Shown: positions 33,756-42,300, counted from the first letter of the stretch. The stretch: 46,432 bases of DNA from Dethiobacter sp. (GCA_020725665.1 DYEO01000060.1:1-46432), one strand, 5' to 3'. Program-made: numbers and translations. The notes: generated by a model not told the origin, from the sequence alone.

Positions 33756-36669
33756 AGCAAACCTGGAATACCAGCTGGAAGCGATACAAGCGGTAACGGA
33801 CCTCTTTGAAGGCCTGCCGCCGAAACAGGATGAATACGAAATCAGCCTATCCCCTTTTGAGCGGCAGATATCTTTGGCGGGATTGGGTATAAATAACGAA
33901 CTGGGGCTGGGAACTGATCAGCTGCTGAAAAACCTTCACGCCGTCCAGGAGCGGAACGTTATTGCCAAGTCCCCTTCCCTGCTCACTTACGGGGATATTT
34001 ACCCCTTCCCCAACTTCTCCGTGGAGATGGAAACGGGCACGGGCAAGACTTATGTTTATCTGCGCACTATCTTTGAACTGAACCGGAAATACGGTTTTTG
34101 TAAATTTATTATCGTTGTCCCCTCTGTGGCTATCCGCGAAGGGGTCCTCTCTTCCCTCGAACTGATGCAGGAGCATTTTAAAGGCCTGTACGACAATGTA
34201 CCCTTTGATTACTTTGTATATAACTCCGCCGACCGGTCTAAGATACGCCAGTTTGCCGTAAGCAATGAAATCCAGATCATGATTATCAATATCCAGGCCT
34301 TTCAAAAGGACATTAACGTGATTAATCAGGAGCAGGACAGGATGTCCGGCCGGCGCCCCATTGAATTTGTGCAGGCGACCAATCCCGTTGTGATTATCGA
34401 TGAGCCTCAGAGCGTGGACAACACGGAGAAGTCGAAGGCCGCAATCAAGAGCCTTAACCCGTTGTTTTGCCTGCGTTATTCCGCCACCCATGTTAATCCG
34501 TATAACCTGCTCTATAAGCTCGATCCCATCAGGGCCTACGATATGCGCCTGGTCAAGCAGATTGAGGTTTCTTCGATCCGCTCCGAAAACAATTTCAATG
34601 ATGTGTTTATCCGTATTGACAGTATCGGTTATGCGGGGAAAATGAAAACTCCCCAGGCCAAGGCTACAATATTTGTAGATACCAAGACGGGGCCGCAGGA
34701 AAAGAAAATCACCCTGAAGCAGGGGACGGACCTGAGCCGGCAGACCAACCGGCCGGGATATGAAGGCTATATCGTAACAAATATCAATGCCGAAGCGGGG
34801 CTTGAGTACGTTGAATTCGCCAACGGTAAAACCCTCGAACTGAAACAGGAAGAAGTGGGTATGGGTGATGAGATACTCAAAACCCAGCTTTACCTGGCCG
34901 TTGAAGAACACCTGAAAAAGGAGAAACGATTTAAGGATAAAGGCATTAAGGTCCTCTCCCTTTTCTTTATCGACAAGGTGGCCAATTACCGCTGCTATGA
35001 TGATAAGGGCAACCCGCAAAAAGGGAAACTGGCCAGGTGGTTTGAAGAGGCGCTGGCGGAGCTGTCCCAAAAAATGCTGTATGCCGGCTTGTTGCCTTTC
35101 GCTGTGGAGGAGCTGCACAACGGGTATTTTTCTGCGGATAAAAAGAAAGGACGGGTTGTGGCTTTAAAAGACACCAGCGGCGCCACCAAAGCCGACGATG
35201 AAACCTACCAGTTGATTATGCGGGAAAAAGAACGGCTCCTGTCCCTGGACGAACCCCTGCGTTTTATCTTCAGCCATTCAGCGCTGAAGGAGGGATGGGA
35301 CAACCCCAACGTATTTCAAATCTGTACGCTGCGGGAAATGGGGACGGAACGGGAACGGCGCCAGACGCTCGGCCGGGGGCTGAGGCTGCCGGTTAACATG
35401 AATGGGGAGCGCATTTACGATGAGAACATTAACAAGCTCACGGTTATTGCCGGCGAATCATTTGAGGAATACGCCCGGGGCCTGCAGGAGGATATGGAGA
35501 GAGATATTGGCGGCGGCTTTAAATTCGGCCGCCTGGAGAAGATAGCTTTCGCCCGCATTATTGATAGAAGCACCGACCAGCCGCTGGGGCAGGAAGCCTC
35601 GCAAGCAATCTGGCAGACGCTGGTTGAGGCCGGTTACCTGGATGAGCAGGGTGATATCACCACCAAATTTACCCCCGAACAAGCAGGGTTTAAGCTGGAG
35701 CTGCCGGAGGAACTGATGCCCCTGCAGGCCGCCATCAGCGATGAAATGAAGCGTTATATCTTTAAGAACCGGGTTGTGAACGCACGGGAGCGCCGCACTT
35801 TGAAATACAACAAGCGGGTGGAGCTCAATGCAGACTTTCAGGTCCTGTGGGAAAAAATTAACCGTAAAACCCGTTATGCGGTGGAGTTTCAATCTGAAGA
35901 GCTTATTGCCCTGGCTGTAAAGAAAATCAAAGAGATGGATAGAATCCAGCCCGTGCGCATGCTCATCGACAAGACGGAGGTTGAAATCAATGAGGCCGGC
36001 GTGGAGGGAGGCAGGGTCAGGGAAAGCCGCACAAAGTACGTGAACTGGCACGGACGGCTGCCCGATATTTTAGCCTTCCTGCAGAGGGAAACGGAGCTGA
36101 CGCGGGGTACGCTGGTTGAAATATTAAAACAGGCGGGCCGCTTACCGGAGTTTATGCTAAACCCCCAGGCCTTTATGACGGAAACAGCCAAGCTGATTAA
36201 ACGTTCCTTAAGTGAGATAGTGATTGGGGGCATTAAGTATGAACAGATCCAGGGGCAGCATTATGAAATGCGTTTGTTTGAACTGGAAGAGATTGAGGGG
36301 TATCTCAACCGTCTTTATGAAGTCCAGAGCAAGGACGACCGGACACCCTATGACTATGTGCTGATAGATTCAAATGTGGAGCGGGAGATAGCGGAAAAGC
36401 TTGATGGGGACGCGAATGTAAAGTTTTTCTGCAAACTGCCCCGCTGGTTTGTCGTCCCCACCCCCCTGGGCAACTATAATCCGGACTGGGCGGTGGTAAC
36501 GGAACAAGATGAAAAGCTATACCTGGTCCGGGAAACCAAAAGCACCCATGATCGGGACGGGCGAAGGAATAATGAAAACATTAAGGTTGATTGCGGCAGA
36601 GCCCATTTCAAAGCGTTGGGGGTTAATTTTAATATAGCCACAAACATCCATGATGTGCTGGCCGAATAA
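33730..36669 (+). CDS. res: Type III restriction endonuclease subunit Res
   Basis: 979 residues, full length. The superfamily 2 helicase has Walker A METGTGKTYVYLRT (near residue 98), an IIDEPQS Walker B/DEAD-like box (near residue 221) and motif VI RRQTLGRGLRLP (near residue 545). The C-terminal PD-(D/E)xK nuclease shows NPDWAVVTEQDEKLYLVRETK (near residue 916). Res needs Mod for DNA recognition and cuts after ATP-driven translocation between two sites. The ATG overlaps the end of mod. The N-terminal FEANLEYQLEAIQAV is typical for the family, so only mod was damaged at the junction. Confidence 0.93.
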   Translation: METENLKFEANLEYQLEAIQAVTDLFEGLPPKQDEYEISLSPFERQISLAGLGINNELGLGTDQLLKNLHAVQERNVIAKSPSLLTYGDIYPFPNFSVEMETGTGKTYVYLRTIFELNRKYGFCKFIIVVPSVAIREGVLSSLELMQEHFKGLYDNVPFDYFVYNSADRSKIRQFAVSNEIQIMIINIQAFQKDINVINQEQDRMSGRRPIEFVQATNPVVIIDEPQSVDNTEKSKAAIKSLNPLFCLRYSATHVNPYNLLYKLDPIRAYDMRLVKQIEVSSIRSENNFNDVFIRIDSIGYAGKMKTPQAKATIFVDTKTGPQEKKITLKQGTDLSRQTNRPGYEGYIVTNINAEAGLEYVEFANGKTLELKQEEVGMGDEILKTQLYLAVEEHLKKEKRFKDKGIKVLSLFFIDKVANYRCYDDKGNPQKGKLARWFEEALAELSQKMLYAGLLPFAVEELHNGYFSADKKKGRVVALKDTSGATKADDETYQLIMREKERLLSLDEPLRFIFSHSALKEGWDNPNVFQICTLREMGTERERRQTLGRGLRLPVNMNGERIYDENINKLTVIAGESFEEYARGLQEDMERDIGGGFKFGRLEKIAFARIIDRSTDQPLGQEASQAIWQTLVEAGYLDEQGDITTKFTPEQAGFKLELPEELMPLQAAISDEMKRYIFKNRVVNARERRTLKYNKRVELNADFQVLWEKINRKTRYAVEFQSEELIALAVKKIKEMDRIQPVRMLIDKTEVEINEAGVEGGRVRESRTKYVNWHGRLPDILAFLQRETELTRGTLVEILKQAGRLPEFMLNPQAFMTETAKLIKRSLSEIVIGGIKYEQIQGQHYEMRLFELEEIEGYLNRLYEVQSKDDRTPYDYVLIDSNVEREIAEKLDGDANVKFFCKLPRWFVVPTPLGNYNPDWAVVTEQDEKLYLVRETKSTHDRDGRRNNENIKVDCGRAHFKALGVNFNIATNIHDVLAE

Positions 36670-36775
36670 TATCTTATTAGACGTGACAGGAGAAGCTTGC
36701 ATGTTTAAGAAGCGATAAATATTTCGAAACAAACTCTACAAATCATGCTATACTATGAACAGGAGGTGCTTAAAG

Positions 36776-37036
36776 ATGGGGACAGTCAGGGAAAAGGTGG
36801 ACCCGCAAGGTCGTATCTCTATTAAAAGGATACTTGAGGGTACTAATATCAAACCTGGTGACATGGTAGAGGTTATTCCCGAAAAAAATAAGATTGTTTT
36901 AAAAACAATTAAAAAGGATAAGCCTGCCAAAGTTATTGAGAATGTTGCCGGCAAATGGGAAAACCGCCCCGATGTCGCTGCGGATATTTTGAGTATGCGC
37001 AAAGAAGATGACCGGGGGGTTCCAGAGCTTGAGTAA
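36776..37036 (+). CDS. vapB: VapB-type antitoxin (AbrB/SpoVT swapped-hairpin family)
   Basis: 86 residues. The N-terminal AbrB-like DNA-binding fold is visible (VREKVDPQGRISIKR, IKPGDMVEVIPEKNKIVLK); the C-terminal half would wrap the toxin. The ATG at 36776 follows ACAGGAGGTGC; an upstream in-frame ATG lacks a site. Its stop codon overlaps the TTG start of the toxin remnant. TATACT at about 36749 is a likely -10 box. Confidence 0.8.
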   Translation: MGTVREKVDPQGRISIKRILEGTNIKPGDMVEVIPEKNKIVLKTIKKDKPAKVIENVAGKWENRPDVAADILSMRKEDDRGVPELE

Positions 37037-37440
37037 ATATTGTATTGATACGAATATTATCGTTTACACAATGAATGGGCTTAAGCCGGCAATAGATTTC
37101 ATGAAGAAGGCTCAAGATGAAGAAATTATTTATTCCGTGATCGTAGAAGCAGAACTGTTTTCTTCATCGAAGCTGATAGATAGATGAAGACTTTAATGAT
37201 TTAAGAAGCATCCTGGATTTGGGAGATATTATTGAGGTCAATTCATCTATTGCGCTAAAAGCCGGAGAACTCAGGCGACAAAGCAAGGAGATTTTTAATC
37301 GCTCACTGAAATTACCCGATGCTTTAATCGCTGCTACCGCCATAGAACACGCTGCGGTGTTGGTTGGTCACGCGTAATGAAGATGATTTTATCCATCTGC
37401 TCGATTACGGGTTAGATTTGCTTAATCCGTTTTCCTTGTA
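37029..37440 (+). pseudogene. vapC: VapC PIN-domain toxin broken by two frameshifts
   Basis: PIN-domain RNase remnant in three frames. Frame 1 from TTG 37029 gives CIDTNIIVYTMN (first catalytic Asp) and VIVEAELFSSSKLID. Frame 2 gives DFNDLRSILDLGD and LKLPDALIAATAIEH. Frame 3 gives VTRNEDDFIHLLDYGLDLLN. Each break lies in a perfect 4-bp tandem duplication: GATAGATA near 37180 and TTGGTTGG near 37363. Removing one unit at each place restores one continuous PIN protein with all acidic residues. The toxin is therefore probably recently inactivated, unless these are sequencing errors. Confidence 0.8.
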
Positions 37441-37549
37441 ATATACCGTAATATAAAATTGCTCTAATTTATGCCGGGGCTGTTAAAAGTCTATTTCTTC
37501 ATCCGTTCTGAACCTATACGTTAATGTCCCATAAAATAAACCGTTGGAT
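37441..37549. other. Short gap between vapC remnant and IS256 remnant
   Basis: No gene seen. The minus strand has a short frame (FYGTLTYRFRTDEEIDF) ending near 37488 that may be a fragment; no IS end could be recognised. Confidence 0.2.
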
Positions 37550-38308
37550 TTAAATAAGACTTCTAAAGACATCTATGTCTTGGACAAGGATATAGATGAT
37601 CCTGCGGATATCGTACGGGTACTTGAAGTAGGCGGTCAGCTCGAGCCAATTCTTTTCCCAGGAACGAATGATAATGGGATATCTCTTGCCCCACCGTTCT
37701 TTGAAAGCATCAAAGGCTGCTTCCGCTTCTTCCAGGGTAAGGGCCTGGTATACTTTTTTTAAATCAGCCATGATACTTTTCTGTTTTTTGTACGATACAT
37801 ACTTAAGGGAGTTACGTATCTGGTGAATGATACATAACTGGATCTCTGTTTGGGGAAAAACACTGCTAATGGCCTCAGAAAAGCCTGTAAGATTGTCTTT
37901 ACAGGCAATCAGGTTGTCTTCAACTCCCCTGTTTTTCAGGTCATTGCAGACACCGAGCCAAAAGCTGGCGCTTTCATTCTCACCGATCCAGATTCCCAGC
38001 ACATCTTTAATGCCTTCCAGGGCGATGCCTAATACGCTGTAAGCTGCCTTGTTAATGATTCTATTGTCCTTGCGGACCTTAAAATGGATAGCATCAAGGT
38101 AAACGATGGGATAGACCCGGTCCAGGGGCCGGGACTGCCATTCGGCAATCAGGGGTATGATCTTGTCCGTTACTTTACTGACAGTGGTGGCAGAGACCTC
38201 AACACCATAGATATCTTTCATATGGTCTTCGATGTCTCTGGTTGACATGCCTTTGGCATACATGGCGATGATTTGTTCTTCTAACTGACTGATGTTTTGC
38301 AACTTCAC
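37550..38308 (-). pseudogene. IS256-family transposase, truncated at both ends
   Basis: 252 residues of a Mutator/IS256-type transposase that should be about 400. Present are the region before the catalytic core (MYAKGMSTRDIEDHMKDIYG), the first Asp (YLDAIHFKVR), the second Asp (ACKDNLTGFSEAI) and the conserved CIIHQIRNSLKYV. It breaks off after DIRRIIY, just before the segment that carries the catalytic Glu. The front is also missing, cut where the next element begins near 38330. It is inactive. Confidence 0.88.
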
Positions 38309-38347
38309 TGGAAAAAATATGAATAACTAAAAGGAAACACGGCCCGT

Positions 38348-39040
38348 CGCCTCGAAAAGTAAAGTTGACAGACCAAACCTTTCGAGGAGGCGATGACCAT
38401 GTTCCTTTGTAAAACAAGTATACAGCATCATAAAACAACTGACAAGACTTGGCAGAACCAACTTGAAGAGCTGATGTCCAGATTTACTCTTTACCTTAGC
38501 CGGCCCCAACTCCATCATTTTAAATATCTTGTTTCCACCTTGGTGTTGTGGGTTGGTGTTCATACCATTAATCAATTGAGCCAGGTCCAACAGCACCTTT
38601 GGTGCCGGGACCAAAGTAATATCAACAGATTTATCAACCGGGCGCCTTGGAAAGTGCAGTGGCTGCAAAGGGTGCGCTGGCAATGGGTTCTTGAGCAGAT
38701 CAAGTCTGTTCTTCCCACGCCGTATCGTACACCAACCGAAGCCCTCGTTACAGGCTACTTGGTCATTGACGACACGGTGGTGAAGAAGACCGGCAAAAAG
38801 ATGGCCGGGCTTGGCTGGCATTATTCCCATACCGAAGGACGTACCATATGGGGACACTGCTATGTCACCGCCTTATACGTGATTGCCGGTTTTGCCTATC
38901 CGGTTCAGGTGCTGCTTTATCAATCACAAAAAACATGCCAGGAGCAAGGAATTATTTTAGTAAATGAAAGTGAGCGCATGCCACTTTCTTTTGAAGCTTG
39001 GAAAAAGCAGGCGTCAAGTAATTTAATTATTGATTTATAA
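38348..39040 (+). pseudogene. IS4/IS701-like DDE transposase, 3'-truncated
   Basis: A reading frame from 38393 encodes about 190 residues of the front of a DDE transposase: FTLYLSRPQLHHFKYLV, SQVQQHLWCRDQSNINRF, then VIDDTVVKKTGKKMAGLGWH with the first catalytic Asp. The second Asp and the Glu are missing. After about QKTCQEQG the sequence becomes AT-rich and seems to belong to another fragment. Upstream, CGCCTCGAAAAG (38348-38359) and CTTTCGAGGAGGCG (38379-38392) form an inverted repeat that probably belongs to the element's left end. It cut the IS256 copy. Confidence 0.75.
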
Positions 39041-39058
39041 TAACATATATGTTATATT
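39030..39058 (+). promoter_or_regulatory. higBA promoter with operator palindrome
   Basis: TTGATT (39030-39035) and TATATT (39053-39058) are 17 bp apart. Between them lies a perfect 16-bp palindrome, ATAACATATATGTTAT (39040-39055), overlapping the -10 box. It is the expected site for autorepression by the HigA antitoxin. Confidence 0.7.
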
Positions 39059-39085
39059 GCAATTACAATTAAGGGGGATAGTATA

Positions 39086-39433
39086 GTGTACGAAATTGAA
39101 TATTATAAAGAAAAAGAACGTTTTCCAGTGCTTGAATTCATGAAACAACTACCCCCGAAGACAATGGCAAAACTACTCAGAAATATTGATTTACTTGAAA
39201 ATAACGGTTTTCACCTGGGTTTTCCTTTCATCTCCAGAATAACTGGAACTGATGAGCTTTGGGAATTAAGGACTAAACATACTCAAAATATTTATAGAGT
39301 TATCTTTTTCCATTACCGGCAGGGTCTTTTTGTTCTACTCCACGCCTTTATTAAAAAAACCGCAAAGATACCTGAAAGAGAGATAGAAATTGCATTAAAC
39401 AGGTTGAACAGGTATAAAGAAGGGAGGAAATAG
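39086..39433 (+). CDS. higB: HigB/RelE-type toxin (phage Gp49-like)
   Basis: 115 residues of the Gp49/HigB branch of the RelE superfamily, ribosome-dependent mRNA nucleases. Motifs: EFMKQLPPKTMAKLLRNIDLL, GTDELWELRTKHTQNIYRVI (core strand with Arg/Lys) and LLHAFIKKTAKIPEREIEIA. It starts with GTG behind AAGGGGG. The toxin gene precedes the antitoxin gene, the order usual for higBA. Both genes look intact. Confidence 0.88.
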   Translation: MYEIEYYKEKERFPVLEFMKQLPPKTMAKLLRNIDLLENNGFHLGFPFISRITGTDELWELRTKHTQNIYRVIFFHYRQGLFVLLHAFIKKTAKIPEREIEIALNRLNRYKEGRK

Positions 39434-39434
39434 A

Positions 39435-39704
39435 ATGAATCACAAACAAGCAAAAAAGATTTTGTTATCCGATCCTAAAGTTAAAAAAGAGTATGATGCT
39501 TTAGAACCTGAATATGCCGTGAAAAACGCATTAATCAAGCTGCGCGCCGAAAAGGGTCTTACCCAGCGTGATCTTGCTGTGTTGATTGGTGCAAAACAAT
39601 CGGCTATAGCAAGACTGGAAAGCGGGAGATATAACCCTTCCGTAAAGTTGCTGAGTAAGATAGCTACCGCTACGGGCAAAAAGCTTTCTATCAAGTTTAA
39701 GTGA
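39435..39704 (+). CDS. higA: HigA/XRE-type antitoxin
   Basis: 89 residues. An XRE helix-turn-helix lies at residues 33-85 (IKLRAEKGLTQRDLAVLIGA, KQSAIARLESGRYNPSVKLL). It starts one base after the toxin stop, with GAAGGGAGG as ribosome site. It should neutralise HigB and repress the operon at the palindrome 39040-39055. Confidence 0.9.
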   Translation: MNHKQAKKILLSDPKVKKEYDALEPEYAVKNALIKLRAEKGLTQRDLAVLIGAKQSAIARLESGRYNPSVKLLSKIATATGKKLSIKFK

Positions 39705-39977
39705 TATGTAAGAGCCATAGCGAATACCACTCTCAGGGAGCTTTAATCAATAAAAGTGCTCCCCCTTAAGGGGAGCTATGTATTTTTATCAAGATTCATT
39801 ACGAATTGTTAAAACTCAAATGAACTATTATCCTTAATAAACCGTGTAACATTTCGTGTAACATAGACCACTTTTTTTATGAAACAACTGAAACTACTGA
39901 AACCAAAGAACCCGATTTTATCGGCATTCAGAGGACCACTGATTCAAAAGGAACAGCCAGAAACCCACTTAAAAAAT
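39705..39977. other. Right end of the island, non-coding
   Basis: No confident gene. A hairpin (GCTCCCC/GGGGAGC, about 39758-39776) followed by ATTTTTAT may terminate higBA. CGTGTAACAT occurs twice at about 39842-39865, a possible integrase arm or regulatory site. A 36-codon frame starting at about 39879 runs into attR and is probably chance. Confidence 0.4.
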
Positions 39978-40022
39978 ATCGCACTCTAGAGGCCAGGAGT
40001 TCGAGCCTCCTCGGGTCCACCA
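39978..40022 (+). repeat. attR: second copy of the tRNA-Ala 3' end
   Basis: 44 of 45 bases equal 30530-30574. The similarity continues more weakly for about 100 bp after both copies (AAAGAGGCAGAAACA, then an AGTTCTG...AAATTCTG pattern). It marks the right border of the island. Confidence 0.85.
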
Positions 40023-40169
40023 AACAAAGAGGCAGAAACAAGGCATTTATTAGCCAGTAAGTTTCTGCCTGTTTATTGTTTCTTGCTAAAGTTCTGTCGA
40101 AATTCTGGTGAAGTACTGTAATGTTTTCCAGTTCGGTTCCGATCAATAGTTCCTATCATCAATAATGTA

Positions 40170-40694
40170 CTATGTTCGTTTATTTTTATGGACTTCCATT
40201 GATATTTTGTTCAACAAAAAGGTAACAAAAAAATAGGAGGCTATGCCAAAAAGTGCCGCATTTACAGCTGCACCCAGCAGGAAAGTAAAGCCGAAAAGCT
40301 CTAAAAAGTTGAAAACCTTGTCCTGGAAATGGCCTAATTTTAAAATCATGGAGTACTGGCTGATTATAAATTCCAAGAGACTATCTTTACCTGTAACCGG
40401 GCTCAGGATTAATCCTCCGATGACAAAGTTTAGGGCGTACATTAAGGGGACTAAAGGTCCGGTCAGAAGGCTGGTTACGGCTGCGCTGGCCTGGTTAACC
40501 CTGAAAAGGACTGCCAGTACAAAGGCAAAGATAAATCCAATACCCAGGGTAGGAATAAAGTTAATGCCTATTCCCAGGGCGCACCCCAGCGCAACTTTAT
40601 ACGGTTTTTCTTTTATCTCTACAATCTGTTTTTCAATAGTACTGTAAAATCGTTTTTTCAGGTTTTCCCATCTTGAAAAGCGCTTTTCGATCAA
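40170..40694 (-). CDS. DUF2062 membrane protein
   Basis: 174 residues with a basic N-terminal part and about four hydrophobic segments. The DUF2062 pattern is clear: ALGCALGIGINFIPTLGIGF, NQASAAVTSLLTGPLVPLMY, and an aromatic tail. The function of the family is unknown. It seems to start with TTG at 40694, using AGAGGGGGA inside the last codons of the antiporter gene; the two are 8 bp apart and coupled. It is thus likely under the same Mn2+ riboswitch, which suggests a role in metal handling (inference). Confidence 0.82.
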   Translation of the reverse strand: MIEKRFSRWENLKKRFYSTIEKQIVEIKEKPYKVALGCALGIGINFIPTLGIGFIFAFVLAVLFRVNQASAAVTSLLTGPLVPLMYALNFVIGGLILSPVTGKDSLLEFIISQYSMILKLGHFQDKVFNFLELFGFTFLLGAAVNAALFGIASYFFVTFLLNKISMEVHKNKRT

Positions 40695-40702
40695 GTCAGT
40701 AC

Positions 40703-41734
40703 TTATCCCCCTCTGGTGTAAAATAGCACGGCCACGGCAACCAGGTAGCCGGCAACAATGAAGATTGAGTTTAAACTAAGCCACCCAACGGATCTTCGGG
40801 AACGGTTAACAAGCCCGGTTATGGCCATAGAGGTCAGTATTATCCCCATTGCAATCGTCCACAAGTGCTTCGTGGAAATAGCTTGCAAAAGAGATCCAGG
40901 GAGGTAACAAATATCGATAATAGATAAAATGAACATGTTATACATGTTTGCCCCAAAAATATTGCCCATGGCCATATCCAGCCTTCCCAGCCGGGCTGCC
41001 GTTGTGGTAGTCACTACCTCGGGCAAGCTGGTGGCCACAGCCAGCATTATTGAACCGACGAAAGTCCTTCCCAGCCCTGTTTCTATGGCAACTATATCAG
41101 CAGCATCGGTGAGAGCAACCCCGGCAAATAAAATTACAGCCGCAGCAGCTATAAAATGCACAAAGGCCCACCGTGGCGGAGTTAAGGCAAGATAATTATC
41201 TTTTTCAACTATTTTTTCCCCGTTACAGGTGGGGTTATGCTTTACCAGGAATGAATTGTTGTGCTTTTCGTAAGCTGTAAGCAACATGGCTGCTGCCAGG
41301 TAGCCACCCATTAGAAGAACCGTGTCTAAGCCAATCCAACTCCCCCAGAGGAAGGGAAAAGGAAAAAGAATCCCGGTTCCGGAAATAAACATCAACAGGA
41401 TGCCGAGAGAAGCTGCCAAAGCATGTCCCCGCTTTACGTGTAAAAAAATTGAGCCTTTCCCCTGCATGAGGTCAACCAGCGCAATAATGGTAATATTAAA
41501 AAGGTTGCTGCCGAAGAGGTTTCCCGATGCCAGATCTGGAGCATGAATTATTGCAGCCCGTAAACTGGTCACCAGCTCGGGAAGGGATGTTGCCAGTGGG
41601 AGAAGCAGAACTCCTGCCCAACCTGTCCCCAGTCCCAGAGCCCTTCCGAGAACGTCTGCGCTTCGGGTCAGTTTTGTACCTGCAATAATAACCAGCAGTG
41701 CTCCCGCTAAAAATTGAAACCAGGTCATCAGCAT
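40703..41734 (-). CDS. Ca2+/cation antiporter (CaCA family, YrbG-like)
   Basis: 343 residues, two homologous halves of about five helices. The alpha repeats are present: ATSLPELVTSLRAA with GNLFGSNLFN in the first half, ATSLPEVVTTTTAARLG with GNIFGANMYN in the second. The exchanged ions are not fixed by sequence. The yybP-ykoY riboswitch upstream indicates induction by Mn2+, so manganese or calcium export is likely. The ATG follows AAGGGGATGAAACTT. DUF2062 follows in the same transcript. Confidence 0.9.
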   Translation of the reverse strand: MLMTWFQFLAGALLVIIAGTKLTRSADVLGRALGLGTGWAGVLLLPLATSLPELVTSLRAAIIHAPDLASGNLFGSNLFNITIIALVDLMQGKGSIFLHVKRGHALAASLGILLMFISGTGILFPFPFLWGSWIGLDTVLLMGGYLAAAMLLTAYEKHNNSFLVKHNPTCNGEKIVEKDNYLALTPPRWAFVHFIAAAAVILFAGVALTDAADIVAIETGLGRTFVGSIMLAVATSLPEVVTTTTAARLGRLDMAMGNIFGANMYNMFILSIIDICYLPGSLLQAISTKHLWTIAMGIILTSMAITGLVNRSRRSVGWLSLNSIFIVAGYLVAVAVLFYTRGG

Positions 41735-41756
41735 TAAGTTTCATCCCCTTATGTAA

Positions 41757-41796
41757 AATAAAAAACCTTTATTTCAGGTAACCATGAAATAAAGGT
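41757..41796 (-). terminator. Expression-platform terminator of the riboswitch
   Basis: ACCTTTATTTCA and TGAAATAAAGGT form a 12-bp stem, followed on the minus strand by TTTTTTATTTT. Its left arm overlaps the GAGACCTTT end of the aptamer, as in known yybP-ykoY switches, so the two structures exclude each other. Confidence 0.88.
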
Positions 41797-41895
41797 CTCA
41801 CTCTTATGAAAACCTCCGCCCGGATGCGTTAGCACCGTGTTGACGAGCGGGGGCACCATCATACAATGGCGAGTTACTCCCCTTTAGCATCTTGC
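41791..41895 (-). ncRNA. yybP-ykoY (manganese) riboswitch
   Basis: Read on the minus strand, the leader has the class hallmarks in order: AAAGGGGAGTAACTCGCC, a CGTCAACACGG stretch, GCATCCGGGC, and the closing GTGAGACCTTT. The aptamer binds Mn2+ and usually controls metal exporters. Mn2+ binding should prevent the terminator at 41757-41796 and switch the antiporter on. Confidence 0.85.
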
Positions 41896-41905
41896 CCTAC
41901 GGCTC

Positions 41906-41934
41906 AATATAACACGCCAGTATACAGTAGTCAA
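41906..41934 (-). promoter_or_regulatory. Promoter of the riboswitch-antiporter transcript
   Basis: On the minus strand TTGACT (41934-41929) and TATATT (41911-41906) are 17 bp apart, just ahead of the aptamer. Confidence 0.75.
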
Positions 41935-41963
41935 TACTAACCCTTCACCGGGATCGCGTCAAG

Positions 41964-42300
41964 CTACTGTAGGTTTTTTCGAACCTCACATTTGCATTCA
42001 TACAACGGTTCTCTTTTTAAGCCTTTTATATTGATATGGTCTTCATCCGCTTCAATGTAAAGGGTATCTACTTTGCGCTTTGCTGATGGTGATTGCATGG
42101 CTTTTGCCTGAAAGTCTTTCACGGTATTGGCGGCGGTCTGCTTGCTTACCTTAATCTCCTTGTTGTAACGACTGACCTGGCCGGTGGCTTTTTCATAGGA
42201 GAGCTGGGTGGTGCCTTGGACAATTTAATCTTGAGGGTGGACCCAACTTTCAGGTGGGGAGTGATACCCACGTTCTCTTTGGATCATCGTTTGGAGAGAT
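41964..42300 (-). pseudogene. ISLre2-family transposase remnant
   Basis: A frame ending at 41964 encodes about 85 residues of an ISLre2 (UPF0236) transposase: QLSYEKATGQVSRYNKEIKV, SKQTAANTVKDFQAKAM, and the diagnostic TLYIEADEDHINI with catalytic acids. The preceding part continues in another frame (ENVGITPHLKVGSTLKIKL), with stops further up. The rest of the roughly 450-residue protein is gone. It lies next to the antiporter promoter. Confidence 0.75.

Noticed and set aside
33847..35118. 423-codon open frame on the minus strand
   Set aside because: It is antisense to the intact res helicase region and has no protein-like motifs.
38327..38857. 176-codon minus-strand frame
   Set aside because: It is antisense to the IS4/IS701-like transposase remnant and has no supporting motif.
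39978..40022. Second tRNA gene
   Set aside because: Only the 3' 45 bp are present; acceptor 5' strand and D arm are absent, so it is an attachment-site copy.
39928..40146. Small minus-strand frame containing VDPRRLELLASRVRYF
   Set aside because: This peptide is the well-known antisense translation of a tRNA 3' end with its flank, here the attR copy; it is not a gene.
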